Below the pieces are notes generated by a model. It saw only the letters and a program-made list of their open reading frames with translations. It was not told where the DNA came from and did not search any database. Positions 1 through 11,199 of a stretch of DNA of 64,000 nucleotides are shown here, piece after piece. Source of the stretch: Odontesthes bonariensis (taxonomy: Eukaryota; Chordata; Actinopteri; Atheriniformes; Atherinopsidae). The DNA lies in contig NC_134510.1 of assembly GCF_027942865.1 (NCBI RefSeq), positions 25,909,209 through 25,973,208 of the forward strand, read 5' to 3'. The position numbers and the translations under genes were made by a program. Position 1 is the stretch's first letter. Each line of letters starts with the position of its first letter.

Positions 1-130
1 ATGCTAAGTGCTAGCCAAGCTGGCTCTAGTTTAGCTTCCTGCCAAGCTTCTGGACGTTCACGGAGCAGGGTACGCGCACAGGGGGAAGGAAGGGGAGGGA
101 GGAGCAGATTGCAGTTTGATAGACGGCATC

Positions 131-175
131 AGTATCCAATCATTGTGAACGGTCCGTTCACAATGATTGGATACT
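131..175. repeat. perfect 45-bp palindrome
   Basis: The two 22-base arms are exact reverse complements around a single central T at 153; the left arm begins AGTATCCAATCATTG and the right arm ends CAATGATTGGATACT. It lies downstream of the last JIP-like exon I can place. The repeat is seen directly. Its origin, either a tiny MITE or a transcribed hairpin, is unknown. Confidence 0.9.
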
Positions 176-457
176 GTTTTTCCTAGATTGTACGTTCTAG
201 AGGCCACTAAAACTTTTCATATTTGTGTCAAAACTTTTAATTAATTGGTTGCAATGGGGGTGTGAAGAGTATTTCAAGCAATATGTAAAAAAATGTTCCA
301 GAAAAAGATCCCCTACCCCGCCTTTAATTCAAATTTTTTTTTAAAAAGGCAAATTGTGAATTATAACTTTTCTACAAATCGTTTGTTTGTTTCTGCTGAA
401 GGAAGAAAGCCCCGTGTGTGGAACACCCCCCATACACTCAAGAAATTAGGGCAGGAC

Positions 458-3187
458 TCACTGGATGACTTTCAGTTCCTCAAACTGAGCAAGAATCTCC
501 TCAAACTGGTCTGCGCTTCCTAAACAGACAAAAGTATTGAAATTTGAATAAACAAATGCGACCATAACACTGAACCATAACTAGTGTGTTCAACTGGGAT
601 GACTTTAATCCACTCAATAAGACAGGGAAGTAAGGCTGTATGAAACCTACAGACAGAAACCGCTGTCTCTCATGTCCTCACAGTTCATGTTAGCCGGGTA
701 TAAATAGTTTTCCACTATTGCTATATTCATTTCAGACACCAATCTTCTGCCCCCACCAAAGAAATACTTTGACACAATGCAGGTTCTGTGTTTGCAATAT
801 TTGTTTCTGCCCTCACATGAACACACGGCTGTCTGATAAAACTCAAACTTTTACACAAGCTGTGTGTAATATTAACTTTTTAAAAAAAATAAGTAAACAG
901 AACTAGGTTTACCTCTAATACTGGCCCCTTGGTCCACACTGTCCACGTAATCTCGACTCAGCTCTGACAGTTCAGAGAATACGGAGTCGGTGTTGCGGAG
1001 TTCCCACTCCATACTGTCATCTTCGTCCACCTCCACCTCCTGCTGCTCCTGCTCATTTTTCTGCACCTCTCCTCCCTTCTCTTCCACTTTGAGCTCATCC
1101 CTTTCCCTCATCTGGTCCTCCAAGCTGGCCTCAGACTCATCTTTAAGTGGCTCTTCGGTGTTGGGCCTAACTGGGGTGCTGAGGATGATCGTAAATGATG
1201 TTAAGGGAACATCAGTTTAGTTCATTATCACATCCTTCACAAGCTTTCCATCTCCAAGTGACACTTATCACTTTGTAGATTACGGTTGTTACCTCGCCTT
1301 AACACAGTCGTGAAAGTGTGTCAGCTCAGGGGTCGAGCTTATGATGTCAGTGAGAATCTGATCTCCAGAAGGCTTTGCAACAAAGGCAATCGGTTTTTCA
1401 TTCTTGGCTATTAGATCTTCCAAATATGGGGGACCAGAGTTTGAATGTGGTCTTTTAATAATCTGTGGAAAAACAAGGAGAAGGGCTTCAACAGCTTCAT
1501 TCAAAATCCTTGATCGAAACTTTGAGAAATGCAGTGTTGGGTGCAAATCTCCTCACCTTTTCGTTAACACTGGATTCTGACAACACTTGGTGAGATGGAT
1601 GGTCAGCAACCTTGGGGCGCACATGATTCCTAAGAAAAACACGGCGTGGTCATTTTAAAGCTAAGAACTTTAAAGACAATAACCAAATCATAACCTATGG
1701 CTTCTTTGTTTTTAATGTTTTTTTATATGTAAAATTACTAAGCACTTTCCACAAACGTCTCTAAATGTTTGTTAGTGCATTTCCAAACTTCTTTTACATT
1801 TGAAAGACAGTGTCTTTCAGTTTCACATGATGAAAACTAAACTATCAAAGGCAAACAAAGACACTGCTCTCAGAAACAGTAGCGTTTTATAACATGGGTT
1901 TGATTATTGACAGAAGAGTTCTTGCAATTGTTTTTAACTGTAGTAGCTTGCTACCTAATTCACAACAAAGCAGCTATTGTGGGTCACTTGTAGCCTTCCT
2001 GTATGAGACCCTGCATTCAGAATGAAGAAAATTTGTTTTGAACCAAAAAGAGCTGAGAACCACCTCAAAGGAGAGTCCCTTTCAGAATCCTTCCTCTTTT
2101 CCAGAAGTTCCCGATATGTGAGAGTCAACTAGAGGAACATCAATGACACATAAGAAACACGAAGCAAAACTGTGTGACATGCTGTTAAATAAGGGCCTAT
2201 ACTGTGCTAAAGTAACACCTACAAATCCAAACTTAAGCTTACATATGCTCATTGTGGACATGAATATCATGGGAAAAGTGAGCTGTCAATGTTTTCTTTG
2301 GGAGCAAAATGGTTGCTTAATCTTAAGTTATCATCAGGAATTTGTTGCACAAGCTTGAATTGTTTTAGCTAAGAAATCATTATATAATATTCGGAAATCC
2401 CCATCGTTAAGCACCCTTAATATGTAGTTTAATGTGTGTTGACGATTTGTATTTTTGAATAGATGCCATCAGCAAGTTTCTGGCTGAATTCTGGCCAAAT
2501 ATTTCAGAATTCTTCTCAAAAGACTTTATTTGCTGGTTCCAAGTTGCAGACCAGACTTTTAGGCACTATCCTTACATTAAGGTCAGGATTTTGCAAAAAA
2601 CTTTCCCAAAGTTTATGTTAGCCTCATCTATGCACTCTACAACCAGCTTTAATGTGTTTTGGGGCTCACTGGCCTGTTGGAAGACTTCTAAGCGCGCTTC
2701 CTACCGCTGACCCTTAGTTTTGCTTTTCAAAGTGTAAGTCCACCTTTCTTTAGGGATCAAGGAATAGTGGTCATCTTACCCTTCAACCAATAGGATGCAG
2801 GGACCTATTTGAATGCGGTGAGCACTAGGGCTATAGCGATACACTAATCTCACGATACGATACGATACACGATATTCAGCCAACGATACGATTCAATTCA
2901 ATACACTTACATAATTTTCTGGGGGGAAAAAAAAGGGACAGTGTGATTTGACATGAATCGTCGCTGATTGGACTGGTGGTCCAACCTTTGAACCGGAAGG
3001 ACAACACAGCCAGACAAACAGAAACAAACGAACATGTCACAAACGTGAGAGCTATGCACTTTATACAACATTTTTATGAACTAATTTATCACTGTTTTGT
3101 ATAATGTGACCCCCTGGCATTGTATTGTATTACCTTAATGTTCTGTGTTTTCAGTAATTGTAACGTCTCACTTTTCAATAAAGTTTG

Positions 3188-3234
<47 letters not shown>

Positions 3235-5164
3235 GATACTCGCGGCTAAAAAAAAATCGATACGTTATCGGGAAACGAAATATCGATATATATCACAGTG
3301 TTGATAAAATTGCTCAGCCCTAGTGACCACTGGTCCTTAACTGCTAAAAGAACTGGGGAACCTCAGAAAAATGGACAGGTAGGGTCAACTGTTTGGGCCA
3401 AGGAGAGGAATTAGGATTAGACCCAAGTTATTCCTTATATTCTATCCACTTTGGGCAATTTATCATTTCCTCGAGAGGCAAACGGCCCCAAAACATAATT
3501 CATCACCACCACGTTTAACAGCAACAGTGTTCTTGGGTTCAATGCCTCATCTTACAAACATACCTCTGGTCCTTGTGACCAAATAGCTACATGTTTGTCT
3601 CATCGGGCCATGCAGCCGTCCTGCAGAAGGACTTTTCTTGTCCAACTGCACACTTCAGTCAGTTTTGAAGCTGAGACTTCCCTCTGGGACGGCAGCTTCT
3701 TTTGGCTGTCAACAGTGGCACTCCAGCAGTTTACAGTTGGTTTTCTGGGATGTTTCAGACCATCTAAATCAATTTGTCTTATCTCCGGGTAACAGTATGG
3801 GTCTTCTTCCAGACCATGGCAAACTGGATGCGGCTTGCAATTAACTGTGCGACTGAACAAATTACCTTGAAGTAGTTTAGAAATGGCTGTAGGAGACATT
3901 CCTGATTTGTGTAGATCTGAAATCCCCACTCAGATCTGTAATGTGCTACTTAAACCTTCCAGCTGCACACTGTTTTAGTCAATCCAGATTTGTTTGCTGT
4001 CAAACGAAATCTTTTAATGTTGGCACAAAGAAGCTGAAGTCAGTAGTCACGCATAATCAGAGAATAACAATTCAGTACTTTCAGCTCCGCAGTCGGGTTT
4101 CAGAAAACCCAAAAGAAATCAAAACTTCTTCTGTATTCTGGCGTGGATAAAGAACAGTTCAGATCAATCATTGGAAGTCCAACACTGCCACTACATTCAT
4201 GTCCTTGATGAGCATATGCAAACTTCAGATTTGAAATGTGAGTGTTTAGGCCACACAGCAGCACCGACCTTGTTGTTAGTGTGTCTCAGTGTACTCAGCT
4301 CTCTACTCAGATTTGCCTTGTGCTCCTCCAAGGCCACCACTGCAAGAAGAAAAGAGAGAACACATGTAGAATTAAGAGATTGAACCATCTCAGTAGTTGT
4401 TCTTTTAGCATCTTTTCATGATATTTGTATCAAACTTGTAAGAATATATTCTTACAAGTTGAAATTATGGGACTCATTTGCCAGAGTTAATACTGAAATA
4501 CTCACACTGATCAGCTTGTTCTCTTGCTTTCTTCTCCAGATCTCGCTCTCGCCGTTCTCGCTCCTTTTCCCTCCCCTTCATGGCTCTCCTCTCCTGTTCA
4601 ATTTGGTCATCCAACTCCAGATACCTCTAAAAGAAAACAAAGATTCAACAGTCACAGGCACAATCCAACACCATTTTTTTTTAACACTCTTTTTCTAAAA
4701 CCTTTTGCATAAATCCTAATATACCACACTACATCATCTCCCACCTCTTGACTCTCTTTCCTCAGTGCTTTCTCTGCTTGGTATCTCTCCAGCAGCTCCT
4801 CTCGCTCAGTTTTCTCCCTCTCCACTTCCTCCTCTCGCTCTCTGAGCTGGGCCTTGCAGGTCGCCAGCCCCTCCAGGACCCACACAAATATGGGTACCAG
4901 GGACTCCACAACGCTTTCACCATGAGTCTCAATAACAGTCTGTGGTAGAGTTAAAGCAGCAGAGAGAGAATCCGGGTGTGTGACAATGTGTAAATAACAT
5001 TTTCATTCACAGAAAAGTGGCATGTTATTTGACTGGGAACAGTAATGGCACAGAAAACGCCTTACCTGTAGTTCTGAATACAGTTTCCCTGCTTCTTCAC
5101 TCACAATGTTGGGGTCCAGGTCCACCTCCCCTGTCCCACACAGCACTCTTTCACTGTACTCCAT
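458..5164 (-). CDS. JIP3/JIP4-family (JNK-interacting, RH1 domain) protein
   Basis: Minus-strand exons: 5066-5164 (ATG at 5164), 4745-4939, 4506-4626, 4269-4339, 2064-2128, 1557-1629, 1293-1462, 913-1178 and 458-519. Codon phase is continuous across all eight introns. Exons 1-2 give an RH1-type segment (MEYSERV..., then VVESLVPIFVWVLE), matching the JIP start SERVSGLAG...VVKELMPLVVNVLE. Exons 2-5 are a long charged coiled coil with EKALRKESQERYLELDDQIE, close to JIP [20 protein letters not shown]. Exon 7 has IISSTPEL (JIP: IIDSTPEL) and exon 8 has NTDSVFSELS...VDQGA (JIP: NTDSLYHELS...VDEGA). JIP3/4 are scaffolds linking kinesin/dynein cargo and MAP kinases; that role is inferred here. If the TGA at 458-460 is used the protein is about 373 residues, far shorter than JIP3/4 (about 1300), so it lacks the WD-like C-terminal half. 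The TGA overlaps a good donor (GTGAGT), so the gene may instead run off the left edge. It is probably a divergent paralogue. Confidence 0.8.
2826..3322. mobile_element. non-autonomous hAT-type element
   Basis: Flanked by an 8-bp target duplication with one mismatch (GTGAGCAC at 2818-2825, GTGACCAC at 3323-3330). The termini are inverted: TAGGGCTATAGCG at the left, and TAGGGCTGAGCAA when the right end is reversed. ACGATA/TCGATA-rich ends are common in fish hAT elements. Inside lies an AATAAA (3178-3183) and then a run of about 40 A. It sits in an intron of the JIP-like gene and interrupts an older repeat. Confidence 0.75.
3400..3940 (-). mobile_element. decayed DNA-transposon relic, possibly Tc1-like
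   Basis: The minus strand keeps an open stretch (3600-3929) with GMSPTAISKLLQGN near its start. This resembles the helix-turn-helix start of Tc1 transposases (compare RTISKLLQVHRST in the clearer copy near 22.1 kb). The sequence to the left of the hAT insertion (about 2490-2817) may belong to the same relic. There is no intact catalytic domain. The assignment is tentative. Confidence 0.35.
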
Positions 5165-6770
5165 CAGTAATTATTTGTTGTTCCTTTCCCGTCAAAAGGC
5201 TGATGAAGTGCAACACCGAAAGCAAATACTTGCAATCCTGTGAGCCAATTTTTTCTTAGTATACTTCCTCAACACCTAATATAACTAGTTTAGCTCGCTA
5301 TCTAACATTTCTGCCAACACCAGCACCACCCATCCTAAACAGCATCGTGTTTCTTTTGCCGTAGACAAGCGCAGCATCCTCTTAGGCTGCACTCAGCGAG
5401 CTGTGTCTGTAGTCTTGAGTTTATAAGACATCTGGAGGTGTTCTACAGCCCATCCTGAGTAAAAAAAGTAAAAAAAAAAGCAGAACATAATGATCATCCC
5501 TCTTTCTGTACTGCATCTAGCGTTAACAGAAACGTGACCACATGTACAAATAAAAAAATCTGCTCAGGAGGGTTGAAACTTACATGGAAATGGAGAGCTA
5601 AACATTAAGAAGGCTTTAAATGAAAGATCAGCAACCTGTTAGTGTTCTGGCTAGCCAAAGAATGCAAACGCAGGATTTAGACTGTACTTAGTCACACATG
5701 GTTGCCCAGAAGGATTTCATTTAAAGCCAGTATTTTTCAAGTCAGAAACAAGGTTGTTCTTTTATCAGTATTTACGAGGGTTGAGTACATCTAGATGAAA
5801 ACAATGGCTAACAATGGACCATTCAATGGAGAGAAAATGACTATTTTGATAATCAATCAACCACTTGAGTTACTTTTAGCTTCCCTCCTGCTTTAGTTTT
5901 ACAATATCTTTGGGCGTAGGGCCTCTAAATGTATCAACCGACTTCATTCCAGTGAACATTAAACTACCAATTCATTTTAAACGATTGCTCGGTCAAGTAA
6001 TCTGTCTGGTTATGAAAAATGTTCAATCTAAGTCATATTAGCTGTCTTCTTTATCGATAAAACAAAACCCATAACATTCTGAATACAGTCAGAAAAAGAT
6101 GAGAACATTTTAACATGCGGACGGGACATGAAAGATCTTCACCTGTAAATGATAAATCTAGTATTGTAACTCAAAAGAAATGGGGAAATAAGGATAGGCG
6201 GTTAAATGATAAGACAAATATAATTTACAGCAAAGTCACTCTTTGCCTTTGAATTAATGTAACTGTTGAAAGCAACTTTCGTATTCACCTCAATGGATTT
6301 GTCTTTCAGTTATTAGTAAATCACTAGTAAGGCACAGGCAGACAAACTACAGAGTCCTTTCACATGTGTTATAAATATCGCCACATGTATAACTTAAGAA
6401 TTCAAGGAGATCAAATTTAAACACAAACATGACAGCCCATGTCAGCCTTCAGGTTATACACGTCGATATTATGGATTATCAGCCTACTTGGTGAGCAAAA
6501 ATAAGACACAACGAGTAGCAGTGAAAATGTCCCACATGAACTGGCTTTTAGTAGCCTATGAATAAATAACGTGACTGACAGTGGACACTTTGAGACACCG
6601 TTGGCAGCAACCTAACAAAGTTGTAACTTGGCCAAAAAAAACAAGCTGTGTCGCCGTGCTGTTCGGCTGCCGGTTAACAGACTCACCTTCACGGCTAACT
6701 CCTTGGTAACTTTCATTTTACTGCCAAATAATACTAAAATCCAGGCGTCTTCTCTTCGGGGACGATATCA
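5165..6770 (-). other. probable first intron and 5' exon of the JIP-like gene
   Basis: No recognisable coding exon lies here. On the minus strand a strong donor (GTGAGTCTG) occurs near 6690, just after a short ATG-initiated stretch reading MKVTKELAVK. An inverted CCAAT lies near 6841. This is the best candidate for the first, probably non-coding, exon and promoter, about 1.5 kb from the first conserved coding exon. The acceptor used upstream of 5164 is not clear. Confidence 0.35.
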
Positions 6771-9700
6771 ATTATAAAGAAACCAGTTTAAAGAAGGGGT
6801 TGTTGTTTAATTTTGACGTACAAAGACTGTCTCCAGTCTGTCCAATCATAGCGCAGGGATTTCTGCCTGCAACCAATAAACAACGAGAAGGGGCGGGATG
6901 TAGGTAGTTGTGTTTTCAAAGGGAGAAAAAAAGGTTTCCTGAAACTTGAACGATGACACGTGACTAAGGAGGTTACAGTGGGTTGTCAGGTGATCCGAGT
7001 AAAGCCCTTCCAAGTCTGATACCTGTTGAAATTCCTCACACGCCTGAGAACTCGCCTTATATTGCATGCCAGGCGATTAGAGGAGTATCTTAAAGCTGAC
7101 TTTGTATGCACATTGAACATGTGAAGTTATTCAGGTGTAGCTTACAGTGAAATGAAAAGCAAAGGCTGAAGTAACTACTGAGTCGAGTGCTTTGAAGCAT
7201 ATGTGCAGACGCCACTATAATTTGATCGTAAAAATCAGTATAAAACAGGTGAGTTCAAAGGTATGCCGAGGAAACGACTTAAAGTGTAAATCAGGGCAAG
7301 AAATATAATGGGAAGAAGTTTGTATTTCTTCCAGCAGGTGGAGTTACCAACACGTGTATGTCCTATCTTTATTCTACACTTTCACCCTTCACGTTTCAGT
7401 TATGAGCAGGGGCGTTGCTACGGGGGGGGGCACTGCCCCCCCAGGAACAAGTCCTGCCCCCCTGAGAAATGCCCTGTCCATCCAAAGAAAACTGGCCAGA
7501 AAAAAGGCCACGATTTATTATCTCTGTTTGTGTCTTGTATTGATAGAATAAATGCAGGTGGTGATTTTAAAAAAGCATATATCTGCAAAGTTTATAGCTT
7601 TTGTTATCGTGTTTCCCCCCCTCCGTAACCTTAACCCCTTGCTGCTGAAAAAAAAAGGTAATTTTCACATATTCGGATGTTTTTGTTGTATATAATGATC
7701 TGAAATGTAGACTTAATGAAAGTAATAAAAAGCTGGAGTTGGCTGGATGTCTTGCCCCAAGTATCTACTTGAATTTAAACCCTCAATGGAGAATGTGGAG
7801 CATGTTAAACAAAAGCTATTGCATCTTAAAGTCCTGGTCTAAAAACCTCTCCAAAAATTTTCCACCGATTTTTTTTCAGGTATTGTTTTCTGCCCCCCCA
7901 GATGAGCTAACTGCCCACCCACACATCATTCTGATCACACCTTTGGTTATAAGTCCTGCTTTTCTTGCCCTTACCACATATCTTTTTTTCTGAACATTAT
8001 ATGGCACAGCATAACATAACGTTTGATCTCTATCACTTTCTAATGATCGGCACATCCGCAAAAATGATTATAATTCCTTCAGAACTCTGTTTTAAATCCC
8101 AAATGACATGGGGTCTTGTTATTTCGAACAAAAAACTTAGATAATTGTACATCAAACTCATAGTAAGATTATAGTTAAACACATTAATATATCTGTTGCA
8201 AAGAAAATGCTTTGCTCTCGTCTTCTTTTTCTCTTTTTTTGTCGTTTACCAAACAACGTTACCATTAGATTTCACTTCAGACTTTTCCTGAGCTCAGGGT
8301 GACTAACTTTGCAGTGTTAAAGTCAGCATTTTTTCATGTGCAATTCCCCCTTTTCTTTTTTGCCCAATTAGTGTCATGTTTAAGCAGATTTTCTGATTGG
8401 TCCGACCTGATATGTAGTGAGATTTGGAGTGTCTCAGATGAAGGTTCTGTTGGAATAACAATTTTTTGTACCACAGTTCAAATTGAACTGATGCTGTTTC
8501 ATGCGCCATTTTGCCTAAATTGTAAACAAGAAAATCCCAATAAACACAGTCTCTTTGTCCTCATTTTAGCATAAAATAGAGTAAAACTATATTTCTTTTT
8601 TTCTTTGTAATTTGATATATCAGTTTAGCTTTTCGAGATCAGCGTCATAACCAAGCTAACAAGACCTGCCAGCTGGTGTGTCACTAACATAATATTCTTG
8701 CTTGGTGGTAACATGTACCAACCCGCATTTGTTTATTTCCTAATTTAATTAGTGTGCCACATTTCTTCACCAATTTTAACATACTTATTTTACTTCCTGT
8801 AGAAGGGGCAGTGGGAAAATAGGCCATTTAAGACATGCTTAATCAGTAACAAGGGGAACACCATCAATTTCTCCATTTAATAAAGTTAAAGTGAAGTTAC
8901 TCTGCACATAAACAGTGAGGTTGTTTCACTGCCTATTGGAAATAAACAGGACCATTTCCCCACAGTCGTTTTAAAAAGGATAACAAGACTTTTCTGGATA
9001 AATTTTTTTTTTAATTAATTTTCTTCTGTATTTATCACTGCAAGTTTAAACACAACAAGTTTATCTGCAAGTAATTAAAAATGAACAAAAGCAAACTTTT
9101 TCTTAGTATTTTTTTATGTGTGCCATTTGAGTGAACAGCCTTCAAGCAAACATTTTATTCTGTAAGAAGGCCTTCTGTTAAAAAGTTTCCTTCAGAAGCA
9201 CCTTTCTTCTTTTTTTCTATCACATAAACACAAACATGCACAGATGATACAAGTCCGTTTATTGTCTATTTCAAAAGTCAAATTTACGACTATGAGAATG
9301 ACAGAATATTAATATTCTCAGTAAAACAATTGTGGAAATGAAAGCATTGCTTTGTTTCTTAATGATTCCAAAAACACAGTAAAATTACATAAGTGTTACC
9401 TGCACGCTTTACTTAGTGTTATACGTAAAAGGACTCATAAGGTAACATGAGGTTGTGAAGTCACATTAAGTTGAAACTTATTTGAACTACTTAATTTTTT
9501 TAAATATGTTACAATACAACAAATACACCACACCAGACATCATAAGCTCCTCATATGTTGTGAGAGATCAAAATAACTATAGCTAAAGTGTTGTGGAGTA
9601 AGAATGTACAACATCTCTCTTGAAGATGTTGAAAAATTTGGAATGTTCTTGAAGTATCGCCCAAGAATTGCACAGCAGGACTTGTTAATTTATTTAGTGA

Positions 9701-9960
9701 AGAATGGAATATGTTATTTTTCCCTAGAAAAAGAACGAAAGAAAAACAGGAACTGCTATTCTGCATAGTTCAGTTTGAAAGATAAAGGAAGAAACAGGAG
9801 GTCTGGAGTGCCGCTGATATGGAGTGAAAATGTTTTGAAACGATTAGAGGTCAAGAGGAATGAGATGCTTTGCCTGCTTGCGTTATGTGCAGAACAACTT
9901 ATACATCATTTTGTGCAGATCTTTCATTTGTTCATCTGAAATTCTGCCTTTAAAGCTCTT
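6771..9960. other. intergenic region with an old interspersed repeat
   Basis: No supported gene. From about 7409 to 7905 the sequence has G-rich and C-rich blocks (GGGGCGTTGCTACGGGG, then CTGCCCCCCCAG) of a kind seen at the ends of dispersed fish repeats; the family is not assigned. The remainder is AT-rich and contains the likely 3' UTR of the TMEM100-like gene just below 9960. Confidence 0.4.
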
Positions 9961-10395
9961 TTATACAGTGACTTTCTTAATCACCCTCCCACTCTCTACA
10001 AGAACTTGTTTTCCATCCTCTCTCTCCTCTCGTGTAATCTCTCTCTTCTTCTTTGTCAGGAGGTAAAACACCACCACCCCAGCCACCACCACCAAACTGA
10101 GAGCCAGAATGACAAATCCAAGTCCCAGCAAGTGAGAGGTTCCCACTCTGGAATGGGTCAGTTGGTCCCACAGACCCACGGCCACGCAGCTGATGCCGAT
10201 GAGAGTTCCCCAAAAGCCAAAGGCCAGCATGCAGGATCCACAGGACAGTTCAACACCCCCGGTCACCACAGTGACACCTGCCACCGACACAACGCCGCTC
10301 GGTAGGGTCACCGTCTCAGGTTTACAGTTGAAGGAGACGGCAGAGTTGACATCTGTTAAAGCTGAAGGATCAAGGGCTTCCATCTTGGCTGTCAT
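9961..10395 (-). CDS. tmem100: transmembrane protein 100-like
   Basis: Single coding exon of 144 codons; ATG at 10395 (a second in-frame Met four codons on), TAA at 9961-9963. Two hydrophobic segments lie at about residues 55-76 and 88-113, followed by a basic stretch (KKKREITREER) and a polar C-terminal tail. TGGVELSC at residues 45-52 just before the first membrane segment matches TGGTELSC of TMEM100. The length is close to mammalian TMEM100 (134). TMEM100 is a small two-pass protein induced by BMP9/ALK1 signalling in endothelium that also modulates TRPA1/TRPV1 in sensory neurons; these roles are family knowledge. A coding region in one exon behind spliced 5' UTR exons fits the gene. The N-terminal 40 residues are not obviously conserved with mammals. 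Teleosts have duplicates, so the a/b assignment is open. Confidence 0.8.
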   Translation of the reverse strand: MTAKMEALDPSALTDVNSAVSFNCKPETVTLPSGVVSVAGVTVVTGGVELSCGSCMLAFGFWGTLIGISCVAVGLWDQLTHSRVGTSHLLGLGFVILALSLVVVAGVVVFYLLTKKKREITREEREDGKQVLVESGRVIKKVTV

Positions 10396-10439
10396 GGTTG
10401 GCTTTTATCACTTGCTCGGTAGCCAAGAGTGATCTTACA

Positions 10440-11190
10440 TGGAGTCCTTCTGTTTCAGTCCTAAAACATGACAATTAGTCCTATTTAAAAAAAAAAAAAG
10501 TACTTCCATCCACCTTTTCCATTGTTATTTGTACTCACCTGACCCCAAAACTGCTGCAAGTCACCTTAAGTCTCACTATGTGACAGGGAGTGTGTTTATT
10601 GACATTTGATTATGAACCTTGTGTAAAGCTTATGTAGCTCATTAGATATATGAGGAAAAAAGTTAAATAATCAAAGGTCAAATATTTGTTTGAATGATAT
10701 TTCTATCATATCTGTGACTAACAGCTCATGAAACATCAGTCACACGTCTTTGGTACTGTTTAAAGCTTTGGGATCGCCACTACAGTTAGTGTAAACAATA
10801 TTTAGCTACATATCTAAAATGTGTTATAAGGACTGAAATATCAATTAAAAAATAGCCCAAAAAACAAACTATTTAAATCGATTACAATAGAAATGCAGAT
10901 AAAATCGGCTGGCTTCAATCTCTTCACCTTTTGAGTTCATGACATGGTTTGGCTGCATGTCTTTACATTTAAATAATGCTTGCTAAAACTCATTGTGAAA
11001 GAGACATTTGCCCTAAAAATTTCACATAGATTAGTTAATTACTGCAAAATTAAGGAACTATTGCAACATCTTTGATTTTTAGACAAACAAAAAATCCGTA
11101 TCCTACAAAAAAAGTGTCGCTCTACTCACCTTTATGTCAATCAGGAGCTTAAGTCTCAGCTGTGGTTGTCACATGAAAACTCCCCTTGAA
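10440..11190 (-). promoter_or_regulatory. probable 5' UTR exons of the TMEM100-like gene
   Basis: Two strong minus-strand donors are visible: GTGAGTAG just after an exon ending at 11130, and GTGAGTAC after one ending at 10539. The latter would close a very small exon of about 15 bases (10539-10553) behind the acceptor CTTGCAG. An acceptor (ACTGAAACAG) near 10450 could join to the coding exon. No TATA box was identified. Exon joining is inferred only from splice signals. Confidence 0.35.
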
Positions 11191-11199
11191 TTCATAATC

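Noticed and set aside
3191-3231. poly(A) run as evidence of a processed pseudogene
   Set aside because: It lies within inverted hAT-type ends and the upstream sequence has no coding resemblance, so no parent gene can be named.
6690-6730. MKVTKELAVK as the true start of the JIP-like protein
   Set aside because: The exon at 5066-5164 already has a Met in front of the family's SERV motif; joining the two requires an acceptor I cannot identify, so this is kept only as a possible 5' UTR exon.
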